Part shown: piece by piece, positions 52,651 through 60,291 of the stretch
Layout of the letters: each line of letters opens with the position of its first letter
How positions within the stretch are numbered: the stretch's first letter is position 1
From: Sphingomonas sp.
Lineage (GTDB): Bacteria; Pseudomonadota; Alphaproteobacteria; Sphingomonadales; Sphingomonadaceae
Assembly (NCBI RefSeq): GCF_004799495.1
Contig: NZ_SSMY01000003.1
Location: 1-60,291, forward strand
Direction: 5' to 3'
DNA: 60,291 nt
The notes under the pieces: model-generated
What the model saw: the letters and a program-made list of their open reading frames with translations, nothing else
Database searches by the model: none
Told to the model about the DNA's origin: nothing
Translations under genes and position numbers: made by a program

Positions 52651-53655
52651 CTATGGAAGCGCGGCGATCGCGTCGGCGAGCGGGCGGATCGCGTCTTCGC
52701 TCTGGTTCCACGACGTGACGAGCCGAACCTCGCCCGGCGCCCAGTCGTAGAAATCGAACCCGAGTGCGCGCAGGCTGGCGGCCTCGTCGGGGGTGGCGCG
52801 CAGGAACACTTCATTGGCCTCGACCGGATAGACCAGCCGCTCGCCCGCCGCCTTCGCCAGCAGCGCCGCCCCGGCATTGGCGGCGCGCGCATTGGTGCGC
52901 CACACGTCGTCGTCGAGCATCGCGAGGATTTGTGCGGCGAGGTAGCGGCCCTTCGACACCAGCAGCCCGGCGCGCTTGCGGCGATAGTGCGTCGCGGCGG
53001 CGAGCTCGGGTTTGAAGAAGACGAGCGCCTCGGCGGTCATCCCGCCGTTCTTGATGAACCCGAAGCTCAGCGCGTCGACCCCCGCGCGCCACGTCAGGTC
53101 GGCGAGATCGGCGCCCGAATGCGCGACGGCATTGGCGAAGCGCGCGCCGTCCATGTGGAAGCCGAGCCCGCGCGCCTTCGCGACCTCGCCCAGCGCCGCG
53201 ACCTCGTCGGGCGTGTAGGTCAGGCCGTATTCGGTCGCGTTGGTGATCGACAGCGCATGCGCCTGCACCTGGTGGACGTCGTTGCGGATGCCGGCGAGGA
53301 TAGCCTCGACCGCTTGCGGCGTGACCTTCGCGCCCGGGCCCTCGGCGAGCAGCAATTTGGCGCCGTGGAGGTAGAAGCCCGGCGCCCCCGCCTCGTCGTT
53401 GTTGATGTGCGCCTCGCGGTGGCAGATCACCGCGCCGTGCGGCGGGCAGAGCGCGGCGAGCGCGAGGCAGTTCGCCGAGGTGCCCGACGGCGTCCACAGC
53501 ACCGCGACCTCTGTCCCGAACAGGTCCGAGAAGCGCCCGTCGAGCTGCCGGCTCCAGCGGTCGCCGTCGTACGCGGTGTCGAGCACATTGGCCGCGGCGA
53601 TCGCATCGATCACCGGCGGGCAGGCGGGGGCGGCGTTGTCGGAGAAGAAGCGCAT
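52651..53655 (-). CDS. Threonine aldolase-family PLP enzyme (beta-eliminating lyase)
   Basis: A 334-residue fold-type I PLP enzyme of the low-specificity threonine aldolase/beta-eliminating lyase family. MRFFSDNAAPACPPVIDAIA, VLWTPSGTSANCLALAAL, the DGARFANA cofactor region (Asp169-Gly170), and the lysine in FGFIKNGGM (Lys202) are present. Most would split threonine into glycine and acetaldehyde; the sequence differs enough from LtaE that the amino acid is unsure. Confidence 0.86.
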   Translation of the reverse strand: MRFFSDNAAPACPPVIDAIAAANVLDTAYDGDRWSRQLDGRFSDLFGTEVAVLWTPSGTSANCLALAALCPPHGAVICHREAHINNDEAGAPGFYLHGAKLLLAEGPGAKVTPQAVEAILAGIRNDVHQVQAHALSITNATEYGLTYTPDEVAALGEVAKARGLGFHMDGARFANAVAHSGADLADLTWRAGVDALSFGFIKNGGMTAEALVFFKPELAAATHYRRKRAGLLVSKGRYLAAQILAMLDDDVWRTNARAANAGAALLAKAAGERLVYPVEANEVFLRATPDEAASLRALGFDFYDWAPGEVRLVTSWNQSEDAIRPLADAIAALP

Positions 53656-53994
53656 GCGCCCTATGTGCCGCGAAGCCGCCGATTATGCCACCGTCCGTGG
53701 TGCAACTCGCCAGGCGCTAAGTTCACAAAGTTTACACTGCGGCGGTGTTTTGGGCGATTTGCATCGGGTTCGCGTCCGCGAAGCGCCGGCAACGCGACAC
53801 CAGCGCGACACGTGCGCGACGAGTCCGCGCCATCGAAGCCACCGTCCTGCGCCCGCCAGGCCACGCCGACGCGGCGGCGAAGCGAGGACGGGAAACGCGT
53901 ATCTGCCGGACTAGTCATCGCGCAGGGTAGATCAGACGAAATCCTAAATTGGTAGCGATTTTCGCCGCGGTGGCCGGCCGAATGCCGATCCGGT
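53656..53994. other. 339-nt intergenic region without a supported gene
   Basis: No protein with a recognisable domain is encoded. A short plus-strand frame (about 53745-53930) is Arg-rich and has no ribosome site or similarity. The segment GTTCACAAAGTTTACACTGC at 53721-53740 and the run rich in GCGACAC around 53798-53815 look like pieces of an interspersed sphingomonad-type sequence; this is by style only. Promoters for the flanking genes (lyase and penicillin-binding protein, both minus) may lie here. Confidence 0.4.
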
Positions 53995-56082
53995 CTAGTT
54001 ATCGCCCGGCCGCTGATCGGGCGGGCGCGGCGGGCGGTCGCCGGTGTCAGGCGCGGGGCTGATCTTGATCGTGCCGTCCTTCTTGACCTGAAGGTTGACC
54101 CCCAGCCCCTCGATGCTGCCCTCGACCGGCAGCGGCCCGGCGCCGGGATCGATCGTCAGATTGCCGTCGGTCGCGTTGGCGATGTCATCGTTTGCATCGA
54201 CGACGGGCGGGGGTGGCGGCGCGATGCCGAGCGCCTGTTGCATGAAATCCTTCCACACCCGCGCGGGTACGCCGCCGCCCGACAGGCCGGGATTGGGGGT
54301 GTTGTCGTCGTTGCCGACCCACACGCCGACCACCAGATCCTTGGCGAACCCGACGAACAAGGCGTCGCGGCTGTCCTGCGTCGTGCCGGTCTTGCCATAG
54401 GTCGGCACCGACAGCGCGGCTTCATGCCCCGTGCCGCTCGTCGCGGACGCGGTGAGCAGGTCGAGCATTTCGTCGCGCACGTGGTCGCCGAACGCGCTGC
54501 GCGTGCCGACCAGCCGGTCGTACCAGCTCTTGTTGTCGTTCGCCTCGATCCCGCGCGCGCCGACCGGATAGCCGTCGCCCGCCACCGCCGCGAACGCGCT
54601 GGTCAGTTCGAGCAGCGACCCCGTCGCGGTGCCGAGCGCGATCGTCGCTTCGTGCGGCAGCGGCGTAGAAATGCCCAGGTCGCGCGCCGCCTTGATCACC
54701 GCATCGATCCCGACCTTCTGGATCAGCCGCGCGGCGGCGACGTTGGACGATTTCTGGAACGCGCGGCGCAGCGTGATCGTGCCTTCGTACTTGCCGTCGC
54801 TGTTCTTCGGGCTCCAGCCGGAGATGGTGATCGGCTCGTCCTCGATCTTGTCATCCGGAGTAAGGCCGGCGCGCATCGCGGCGAGGTAGACGAACAGCTT
54901 GAACGCCGATCCCGGCTGGCGCCGCGCCTGCGTCGCGCGGTTGAACGGGCTCGCCTTGTAATCCTTGCCGCCGACCATCGCGACGACGCGGCCGTCGGGG
55001 CGCATCGCGACGATCGCGATCTGCGCTTGGCGCAGCCCCGCGCGCCGCGCCGCGCGCTCGGCGGCATGCTGCAGGCGGAGGTCGAGCGTCGTGGTGACGG
55101 TGGTTTCCTGACTCAGGTCACCGGCGGTGTCACGCGCTTCGGGCAGCACCCAGTCGGCGAAATAGGTGCCGTCGGGTACCAGCTTGACCGGGCGCGGGCG
55201 CGGGGTCGCGGGCTTGACCGCCGCCGCCTGCGCCTTGGTCAGCGTGCCGGTGTCGACCATCGTCGCGAGCACGACCTTCTCGCGGTCGCGCGCGCCCTTC
55301 AAGTTACCGGTCGGCGCGAGCTTCGACGGCGCCTTCACCAGCCCTGCCAGCATCGCCGCCTGGCTGATGCTCAGTTCGTTCGGCTCGCAATCGAAATAAT
55401 GCTCCGACGCCGCGGTCAGGCCATAGACGTTGTCGCCGAAATAGACGTTCGACAGGTAGCGCGACAGGATCTCGTTCTTCGACAGCCACGCCTCGAGCCA
55501 AAACGAGATCAGGATCTCGCGGCCCTTGCGCAGGAAGGTGCGATCCGAATCGAGGAACGAATTCTTGGCGAGTTGCTGCGTGATCGTGCTCGCGCCCTCG
55601 CGCACGCCACCCGCGCCGACGTTGCGGAACAATGCGCGGCCCATCCCCCAGGGGTCGATCCCCCAGTGCGAGTAGAAACGCCGATCCTCGACCGAGATGA
55701 ACGCGCCGGTCACATATTTGGGCAGCTTCGCCGCATCGACCGGCTTGCCGACGATCGCACCGCGCTTGGCGATCGGCGTGGTGCCGTCCGATGCCAGCAG
55801 GGTGATCGAGGGCGGGGTCGGCGGCTGGAGCGACTTGGAGAGCGGCGCAGTGACCGCGAGCCAGCCGACCAGGATGACGAACAGGATGACGAACGCCGCC
55901 AGCGTGCGGACGATGATGCGCCCCCAGCGGCGCCGCTTTTTCGGCGGCACCGTCGCCGCGCCCGGATAATCGAGCGGCGGAATGCCGTCGAGCGCGTTGG
56001 GCTGGGGTTCGGTCGGATAGACCGAATGCGCGCCCCATAAAGGGTCGGGCTTGCGGCCGGGGTCTTCGGGGTCGTCACGCAT
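53995..56082 (-). CDS. Class A penicillin-binding protein (transglycosylase/transpeptidase, PBP1-type)
   Basis: A 695-residue bifunctional peptidoglycan synthase. A cytoplasmic proline-rich tail precedes one membrane helix (about 57-78). The transglycosylase domain has the catalytic Glu132 in SVEDRRFYSHWGIDP and REGASTITQQLAKN. The transpeptidase domain has the nucleophile Ser392 in QPGSAFKLF, SSN (445-447) and KTGTT (564-568). ATG 56082 is used; a TTG codon three codons earlier is also in frame. The tail past the transpeptidase is a Pro/Asp-rich stretch. No regulator is adjacent. Confidence 0.94.
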   Translation of the reverse strand: MRDDPEDPGRKPDPLWGAHSVYPTEPQPNALDGIPPLDYPGAATVPPKKRRRWGRIIVRTLAAFVILFVILVGWLAVTAPLSKSLQPPTPPSITLLASDGTTPIAKRGAIVGKPVDAAKLPKYVTGAFISVEDRRFYSHWGIDPWGMGRALFRNVGAGGVREGASTITQQLAKNSFLDSDRTFLRKGREILISFWLEAWLSKNEILSRYLSNVYFGDNVYGLTAASEHYFDCEPNELSISQAAMLAGLVKAPSKLAPTGNLKGARDREKVVLATMVDTGTLTKAQAAAVKPATPRPRPVKLVPDGTYFADWVLPEARDTAGDLSQETTVTTTLDLRLQHAAERAARRAGLRQAQIAIVAMRPDGRVVAMVGGKDYKASPFNRATQARRQPGSAFKLFVYLAAMRAGLTPDDKIEDEPITISGWSPKNSDGKYEGTITLRRAFQKSSNVAAARLIQKVGIDAVIKAARDLGISTPLPHEATIALGTATGSLLELTSAFAAVAGDGYPVGARGIEANDNKSWYDRLVGTRSAFGDHVRDEMLDLLTASATSGTGHEAALSVPTYGKTGTTQDSRDALFVGFAKDLVVGVWVGNDDNTPNPGLSGGGVPARVWKDFMQQALGIAPPPPPVVDANDDIANATDGNLTIDPGAGPLPVEGSIEGLGVNLQVKKDGTIKISPAPDTGDRPPRPPDQRPGDN

Positions 56083-56269
56083 CGTCGTCAAAATCCACTC
56101 GGCGCATCGGCCTCTAGCGTATTACTTATATAATACAGATCGCGCAACCGCCGCATCGGAAGGCGATCTAGCCCAAATCGCCGCCACCGCACAGTGCGTG
56201 GATTGAGGCAGCGCCCGGGGGCCGCTATCGCTGGGCGGTCGCGCACCCGCGGCGTGGAGATTCGAACGC

Positions 56270-56848
56270 ATGACCGACGCGCCGCTGGTGGTGGGAATTG
56301 GCGGAACGATCGGCGCGGTGTCGTCGACCGAGCGCGCTTTGCGGATCGCGCTCGATGCGGTCGAGCGCGAGGGGTTCCGCACCCGGCTGTTCGGCGGCGA
56401 GGACATGGCGCGGCTGCCGCTCTACGACCCGCGCACGACCAGCCGCACGCACCACGAGCAGGATTTCGTCGAGGCGGTGCGCGGGGCGTCGGCGCTGATC
56501 ATTGCCAGCCCGGGCTATCACGGCAGCATTTCGGGCGTGGTCAAGAACGCGCTCGATCTGCTCGAGGAAACATCGAAGGACGCGCGGCCCTATCTCGCCG
56601 ACATGCCGGTCGGGCTGATCGCGACCGCCTATGGCTGGCAAGCGACGGGGAGCACGATCGCCGCGCTGCGCTCGATCGTCCACGCGCTGCGCGGCTGGCC
56701 GACGCCGTTCGCCGCCGCGATCAACACCCAGATCACCAAGTTCGACGAGCATGGCGGCGCGACCGACCCGGCGGTGATCGAGCAGCTGTGCCTCGTCGGC
56801 AAGCAAGTCGCGCGCTTCGCCCCGCTGGTGGATCGCACTAGCGCCTGA
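56270..56848 (+). CDS. NADPH-dependent FMN reductase-family protein
   Basis: A 192-residue flavodoxin-like oxidoreductase. VVGIGGTIGAVSSTERALRI binds the FMN phosphate, and IIASPGYHGSISGVVKNALD is the family motif. PVGLIATAYGWQATGSTIAA follows. Such proteins reduce FMN or quinones, or supply reduced flavin. With a halogenase-like gene far upstream (17137), a direct link would be speculative. It precedes GH130 by 50 nt. Confidence 0.9.
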   Translation: MTDAPLVVGIGGTIGAVSSTERALRIALDAVEREGFRTRLFGGEDMARLPLYDPRTTSRTHHEQDFVEAVRGASALIIASPGYHGSISGVVKNALDLLEETSKDARPYLADMPVGLIATAYGWQATGSTIAALRSIVHALRGWPTPFAAAINTQITKFDEHGGATDPAVIEQLCLVGKQVARFAPLVDRTSA

Positions 56849-56898
56849 TCCAAATCGCTGCTCGTGCGTATTGACGCGGGGAACGACCGAGGACCCGC

Positions 56899-58179
56899 AT
56901 GAGCCTGTTGACCCATTCGAAACTGCATCTCGCGCCCGACGCGTCGCGCACCGTCATCCGCCCGTTCGACCCGCAATATCCCCAACCCTTCGCCGATACC
57001 GAGCCGTCGCGCACCGAACGCATCGTCGACGCCATCCTGGCGATGGGCGCGAACGAGCTGAAGGCGCGCGAGGCGACGATCGCGCCGCTGCACAAGCGCC
57101 ACCGCAACCTCGACCGGCTGCTGCAGCGCCGGTACGAGGAGGTCGCCACGCTGGTCCCCGCCGCCGAGCAGGCGAGCGACGACGCTAAAACGGTCATCGG
57201 TGCTTATTTCAGCGAGGAATATTCGTTCGAGGCCGCCGCGCTGTTCAATCCCAGCATGATCCCGCTGTCCGACCAAACCGGCGCGCCTAAGGGCGGCGTG
57301 CGTTTCCTGCTGTCGCTGCGCGGGATCGGCGAAGGGCACGTGTCGTCGGTCACCTTCCGCACCGGCCATTGGAGCAAGCGCGACGGGTTCGTCGTCGACA
57401 AGCCGAGCAAGCAGGCGATCTCGCCGCAGATCGACGCGTCGGACGTGCCCGGCGACGATATCACGCGGATCAATTGCGAGGGCAGCCGCGATCCGTCCGA
57501 AAGCGTGCTGTTTCCCGTCACCCCGAGCCAGCGCCAGGGTATCGAGGACCTTCGGCTCTGCCGCTTCGTCGACGACAACGGCACGGTCGATTACCTCGGC
57601 ACCTACACCGCGTTCGATGGTCGTGCGACGCGGTCCGAACTGCTCCGCGGGTTCCATTTCGACCAGTTCGAAATGCGCCCGCTCAAGGGCGCGGCGGCGG
57701 ACAGCAAGGGCATGGCGCTGTTTCCGCGGCTAGTCGACGGGCGCTACGTCATGCTCGCGCGGCAGGACAACGAGAATATCTGGCTGCTGCGATCGGACGA
57801 CCTTTACACCTGGGAGGGCGGTGAGAAGCTGATCTGCCCCAAATTCTCGTGGGACCTGTGCCAGATGGGCAATTGCGGGTCGCCGATCGAGATCGACGAG
57901 GGCTGGCTGGTGCTGACCCACGGCGTCGGGCTGGTGCGCAATTATTCGATGGGCGCGGCGTTGCTCGACAAGCATGATCCGTCGAAGGTGCTCGCGCGCA
58001 CGCCCGAACCGATCCTGCGGCCGAGCGCCAAGGAACGAGACGGCTACGTCCCCAACGTCGTCTATAGCTGCGGCGCGATGGTGCACGACCGCACGCTGCT
58101 CTTGCCCTACGGCATCGCCGACAATTTCGCGGCTTTCGCGAGTTGCGCGGTCGACGATCTGCTCGCCGCGATGAAATGA
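56899..58179 (+). CDS. GH130-family glycosidase/phosphorylase
   Basis: A 426-residue five-bladed beta-propeller protein of the GH130 type. After about 90 residues of helical N-terminus, AYFSEEYSFEAAALFNPSMI starts the propeller; GIEDLRLCRFVDDNGTVDYL and GTYTAFDG carry the family's ED-R and YTA motifs; later MGNCGSPIEIDEGWLVLTHG and LLPYGIADNF occur. GH130 includes mannosyl-glucose and mannooligosaccharide phosphorylases, and inverting hydrolases that remove beta-1,2-mannose. The phosphate or sugar residues cannot be assigned here. Its stop overlaps the exonuclease gene as ATGA. Confidence 0.88.
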   Translation: MSLLTHSKLHLAPDASRTVIRPFDPQYPQPFADTEPSRTERIVDAILAMGANELKAREATIAPLHKRHRNLDRLLQRRYEEVATLVPAAEQASDDAKTVIGAYFSEEYSFEAAALFNPSMIPLSDQTGAPKGGVRFLLSLRGIGEGHVSSVTFRTGHWSKRDGFVVDKPSKQAISPQIDASDVPGDDITRINCEGSRDPSESVLFPVTPSQRQGIEDLRLCRFVDDNGTVDYLGTYTAFDGRATRSELLRGFHFDQFEMRPLKGAAADSKGMALFPRLVDGRYVMLARQDNENIWLLRSDDLYTWEGGEKLICPKFSWDLCQMGNCGSPIEIDEGWLVLTHGVGLVRNYSMGAALLDKHDPSKVLARTPEPILRPSAKERDGYVPNVVYSCGAMVHDRTLLLPYGIADNFAAFASCAVDDLLAAMK

Positions 58180-58949
58180 GGATCGCGACGTATAATGTGA
58201 ATGGCGTGAACGGCCGCTTGCCGGTGCTGCTGCGCTGGCTAGCGGAGGATGTGCCCGACATCGTGTGCCTGCAGGAATTGAAGGCGCCCGACGAGCGTTT
58301 CCCCGCGGCAGCGCTGAACGATCTCGGCTACCAGGCGGTCTGGCACGGCCAGAAGAGCTGGAACGGCGTCGCGATCCTCAGCCGCATTGGCGATATCCAC
58401 GAGACACGGCGCGGCCTGCCGGGTGACGACGGCAGCGATGGCCAGAGCCGGTATCTGGAGGCGGCGGTCAACGGTATCCTCATCGCATGCCTCTATCTCC
58501 CCAACGGCAACCCCCGCCCGGGGCCGAAGTTCGAGTATAAATTGCGCTGGTTCGACCGCCTCGCCGCCCACGCGCAGTCGCTGCTCGACGCGGGCGTGCC
58601 GGTGGCCCTCGCCGGCGACTTCAACGTGATGCCAACCGGGCTCGACGTCTACAAACCCGAGCGATGGCTCGACGACGCACTATTCGCGCCCGAGGTGCGG
58701 CAGGCGTTTGCCGATCTGGTCGCGCAAGGGTGGACCGACGCGCTCCGCACGATGCATCCGGGCGAGACGATCTACACCTTCTTCGACTATTTCCGGAACG
58801 CCTATGCCCGCAACGCCGGCTTGCGCATCGATCACTTCCTGCTCAGCCCCGATCTGGCCAAGCGGTTGGTCGACGCGCAGGTCGAGCGCCGCGTGCGCGG
58901 CTGGGAAAAGACCAGCGACCACGCGCCGGTGTGGATCGAGCTGAAATAG
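58176..58949 (+). CDS. xthA: Exodeoxyribonuclease III (AP endonuclease)
   Basis: A 257-residue Mg-dependent DNA repair nuclease. The N-terminal MRIATYNVNGVNGRLPVLLR, metal-binding Glu in CLQELKAPD, catalytic LAGDFNVMPTGLDVY and terminal GLRIDHFLLS and TSDHAPVWIEL are typical. It removes 3' blocks and cuts abasic sites. It is translated with GH130, a pairing without an obvious functional link. The start at 58176 overlaps the GH130 stop. Confidence 0.95.
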   Translation: MRIATYNVNGVNGRLPVLLRWLAEDVPDIVCLQELKAPDERFPAAALNDLGYQAVWHGQKSWNGVAILSRIGDIHETRRGLPGDDGSDGQSRYLEAAVNGILIACLYLPNGNPRPGPKFEYKLRWFDRLAAHAQSLLDAGVPVALAGDFNVMPTGLDVYKPERWLDDALFAPEVRQAFADLVAQGWTDALRTMHPGETIYTFFDYFRNAYARNAGLRIDHFLLSPDLAKRLVDAQVERRVRGWEKTSDHAPVWIELK

Positions 58950-59201
58950 AAAAATGGTGCGCCACGCAGTCCGCAGCGAACCAGTCTCTGGTTCAATTTC
59001 CCTGTTATCTGCGAATTTACAGGGAAAATGCGTTTTTTGGGGGCGGGCTTTGAGCTGTCGACTGCCGTGAAACGCCGAAATTCCGTGGTTTTCTGGTGTT
59101 TTCCCCTGAAGCGATAACAGGGAATTCAATTGCGGCTATCAGGGAATATGGAATGTTAGAACAGGGATTTGCAGGCGCGCTAACAGATGGCAGGGCGTTG
59201 A
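58950..59201. repeat. Intergenic region with degenerate CAGGGAA repeats of about 22 bp
   Basis: TTTCCCTGT (58997-59005) and ACAGGGAAA (59019-59027) form an inverted pair. Further on, CAGGGA recurs at 59118, 59140, 59162 and 59203, and a diverged copy near 59184, giving a spacing of close to 22 nt. The region is less GC-rich than the genes to its left. No intact gene is seen; it may be a decayed repeat-bearing gene or a boundary of inserted DNA. Confidence 0.6.
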
Positions 59202-60073
59202 TCAGGGAAGTGCGTAGAGCGCTCCGCGTTCGTCACCATCCTCGTCTTTGTCTGACACCTCGGCATGGAGGAGCAGCATCGCAAACCCTCCCCGCTGAGC
59301 CAGCAGTTGTTCGGTGAGGATTTCCACCCGCCGCACGTCACACTCTGACAACCACGTATCGGCGTCGCATTCTTCGATCTCTGAGAACTTTCCGGGCTCG
59401 AGCCCGAACGAGTGTCCGATCGAGCCAGGGGGTATGGGGCCGCCGACGCTCGGGACGATCCAAGGGAAGTGTCGCTCATTGCGATAGATGCGCACGATCC
59501 GTCCGAGCCTGCACAGAATGACTGCGACAGCTTCTCGATGTGCCTCGACATAGGATCGAGCCATCGCCTCCTTGCTGACGTCGAACTCATCGGCCAGCCT
59601 AACGATTTCGGTCAGGCTGGGTCGCCTGGATGCAAGCACTGAGCGCAGGCGAGGTACGGGCATCAGCAATGCGGCCGCGAACCGGTTGGCCTCCGCTTCG
59701 ATACGCCGCCGCCGGTTCTGCTCTTTGGCGTCAAGCATGTGCAGATCATCGAGGAGCATTCAAAACCGTGGCCAGCGTCGGGCATATGCGTCGGGATCGG
59801 GAAATGCCCGAGCTCGTGCGCGACCGAATATCGCCGCCGTTTTCGCGTTCGCCCCGCAGCAACGAGAATGCTGCCAGCCGCCTTGTTGGCGTCCATGACC
59901 AATGCAGCCTCGAAACCTTCGGTGTTGAATTCCGTGACCGAAAGAATGTCGAGCTGACCGCACAGCTCCTCGACCGGCACCGCGGTTGGTAAATCGGCTA
60001 CGAGTTTGTGAATACCGGCGGCAATCGCTAACGGCGAGCCCAAGCCATCAAGGTCGAGCCGACTGATCGTCAA
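59202..60073 (-). pseudogene. ImmA/IrrE-family metallopeptidase, frameshifted
   Basis: Two minus-strand frames form one protein. The first (from TTG 60073) includes ILVAAGRTRKRRRYSVAHEL, with the zinc motif HELGHF and GHGFECSS. The second contains DDLHMLDAKEQNRRRRIEAE and ANRFAAALLMP, then a C-terminal region to 59202. The family reads GFxC...D in one frame, so about one base is missing near 59744-59758; restoring it gives about 290 residues, typical for the family. ImmA/IrrE peptidases are commonly paired with XRE regulators in mobile elements and toxin-antitoxin-like or stress-response loci. The DNA is lower in GC than most of the window. Confidence 0.75.
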
Positions 60074-60131
60074 GAACCGGACCCGCGATTTTCATCTGCT
60101 CCATGAGCATCCGAGCCGAGCTACGGCCGCT
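60048..60131 (-). pseudogene. Possible C-terminal remnant of an XRE-type regulator
   Basis: A minus-strand frame after a stop at 60134-60132 reads SGRSSARMLMEQMKIAGPVL then DDQSARP and stop, overlapping the start of the ImmA/IrrE gene by 26 nt. HTH regulators that partner ImmA peptidases often end by overlapping the peptidase start. The upstream part of such a gene is missing, so it would be a truncated partner. Evidence is only position and a helical tail. Confidence 0.3.
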
Positions 60132-60134
60132 TTA

Positions 60135-60291
60135 TGGTGAGTCCACAAGCGCGACGATTGTCCCCAATTGGGTCGTAAGCGGCCGGGCGGGTTACGCCCC
60201 AGTTTCGGTCGTCCGACTAGCAGAGCTTCGATATTGAAAGCGATCGGCTTTCGCTGTCACGTTGCTTGGCTGTCGGCGAATTGTTTTCCTA
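60135..60291. other. Unassigned end of window
   Basis: No gene or RNA is recognised. It is lower in GC and has no long frame on either strand. It may be a decayed insertion or part of the same accessory segment as the ImmA pseudogene. The window edge limits what can be said. Confidence 0.3.

Noticed and set aside
53399..53914. Plus-strand frame antisense to the threonine aldolase-like gene and into the gap
   Set aside because: No ribosome binding site, no domain and a composition expected of a shadow frame.
1..60291. CRISPR arrays, rRNA genes, complete insertion sequences
   Set aside because: No regular spacer arrays, rRNA sequences or transposase motifs were seen anywhere in the window.

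Overview
The window looks like chromosomal DNA from a sphingomonad-type alphaproteobacterium (Sphingomonas or a close relative). The DNA is uniformly GC-rich. Many genes are packed with 1-8 nt start/stop overlaps. There is a TonB-dependent receptor with a carboxypeptidase-regulatory-like plug region, a tryptophan-halogenase-like flavoprotein beside carbohydrate genes, a GH130 gene, and palindromic repeats of a style I associate with sphingomonad genomes. Species-level placement cannot be made from the sequence alone.

Layout. 1-5160: the 5' end of an acyl-CoA dehydrogenase, a FAH-family hydrolase, and the E1 alpha, E1 beta and E2 subunits of a branched-chain 2-oxoacid dehydrogenase; E3 is not here. 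A hairpin repeat lies between E1 beta and E2, and a second palindromic repeat is inserted in frame inside the E2 linker. 5160-8520: an EF-hand protein, an unknown membrane protein, and an ArsR regulator with two SRPBCC genes. 8510-24238: a carbohydrate locus. It consists of an eight-gene, fully overlapping minus-strand operon (ABC ATPase, LacI regulator, GH144-like glucanase, lipoprotein binding protein, two permeases, an esterase-like hydrolase, GH1 beta-glucosidase), a divergent halogenase-like gene, a TonB-dependent receptor and a divergent GH3 beta-glucosidase. Three near-identical LacI-type operator candidates sit in the two divergent promoter regions. The enzyme set fits uptake and breakdown of a beta-glucan, possibly a beta-1,2-glucan.

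24530-29302: a secreted beta-helix protein, a D-threonine aldolase-like PLP enzyme, and hemC-hemF-hemE. 29392-33499: ccmCDEFGH for cytochrome c maturation, divergent from the heme genes, so heme synthesis and heme attachment are adjacent; ccmA and ccmB are absent. 33535-34901: a serine hydrolase broken by a frameshift at a seven-G tract. Then tRNA-Leu(CAG), an NDUFA9-like protein and uppP. 37088-43694: gltD, a DUF2059 gene and gltB in one overlapping operon.

43762-58949: housekeeping and small metabolic genes: CMD-family and SDR proteins, DUF6481-like, GST, tRNA-binding protein, DUF72 (apparently with a non-standard start), DUF202, pepN, an NAD-binding epimerase-like protein, an EamA exporter, a threonine aldolase-like enzyme, a class A penicillin-binding protein, an FMN reductase, GH130 and exonuclease III. 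58950-60291: a lower-GC, decayed accessory tail with a roughly 22-bp degenerate repeat, a frameshifted ImmA/IrrE peptidase gene and what may be the tail of its regulator partner.

No rRNA, CRISPR array, intact transposase, integrase or replication origin was seen.
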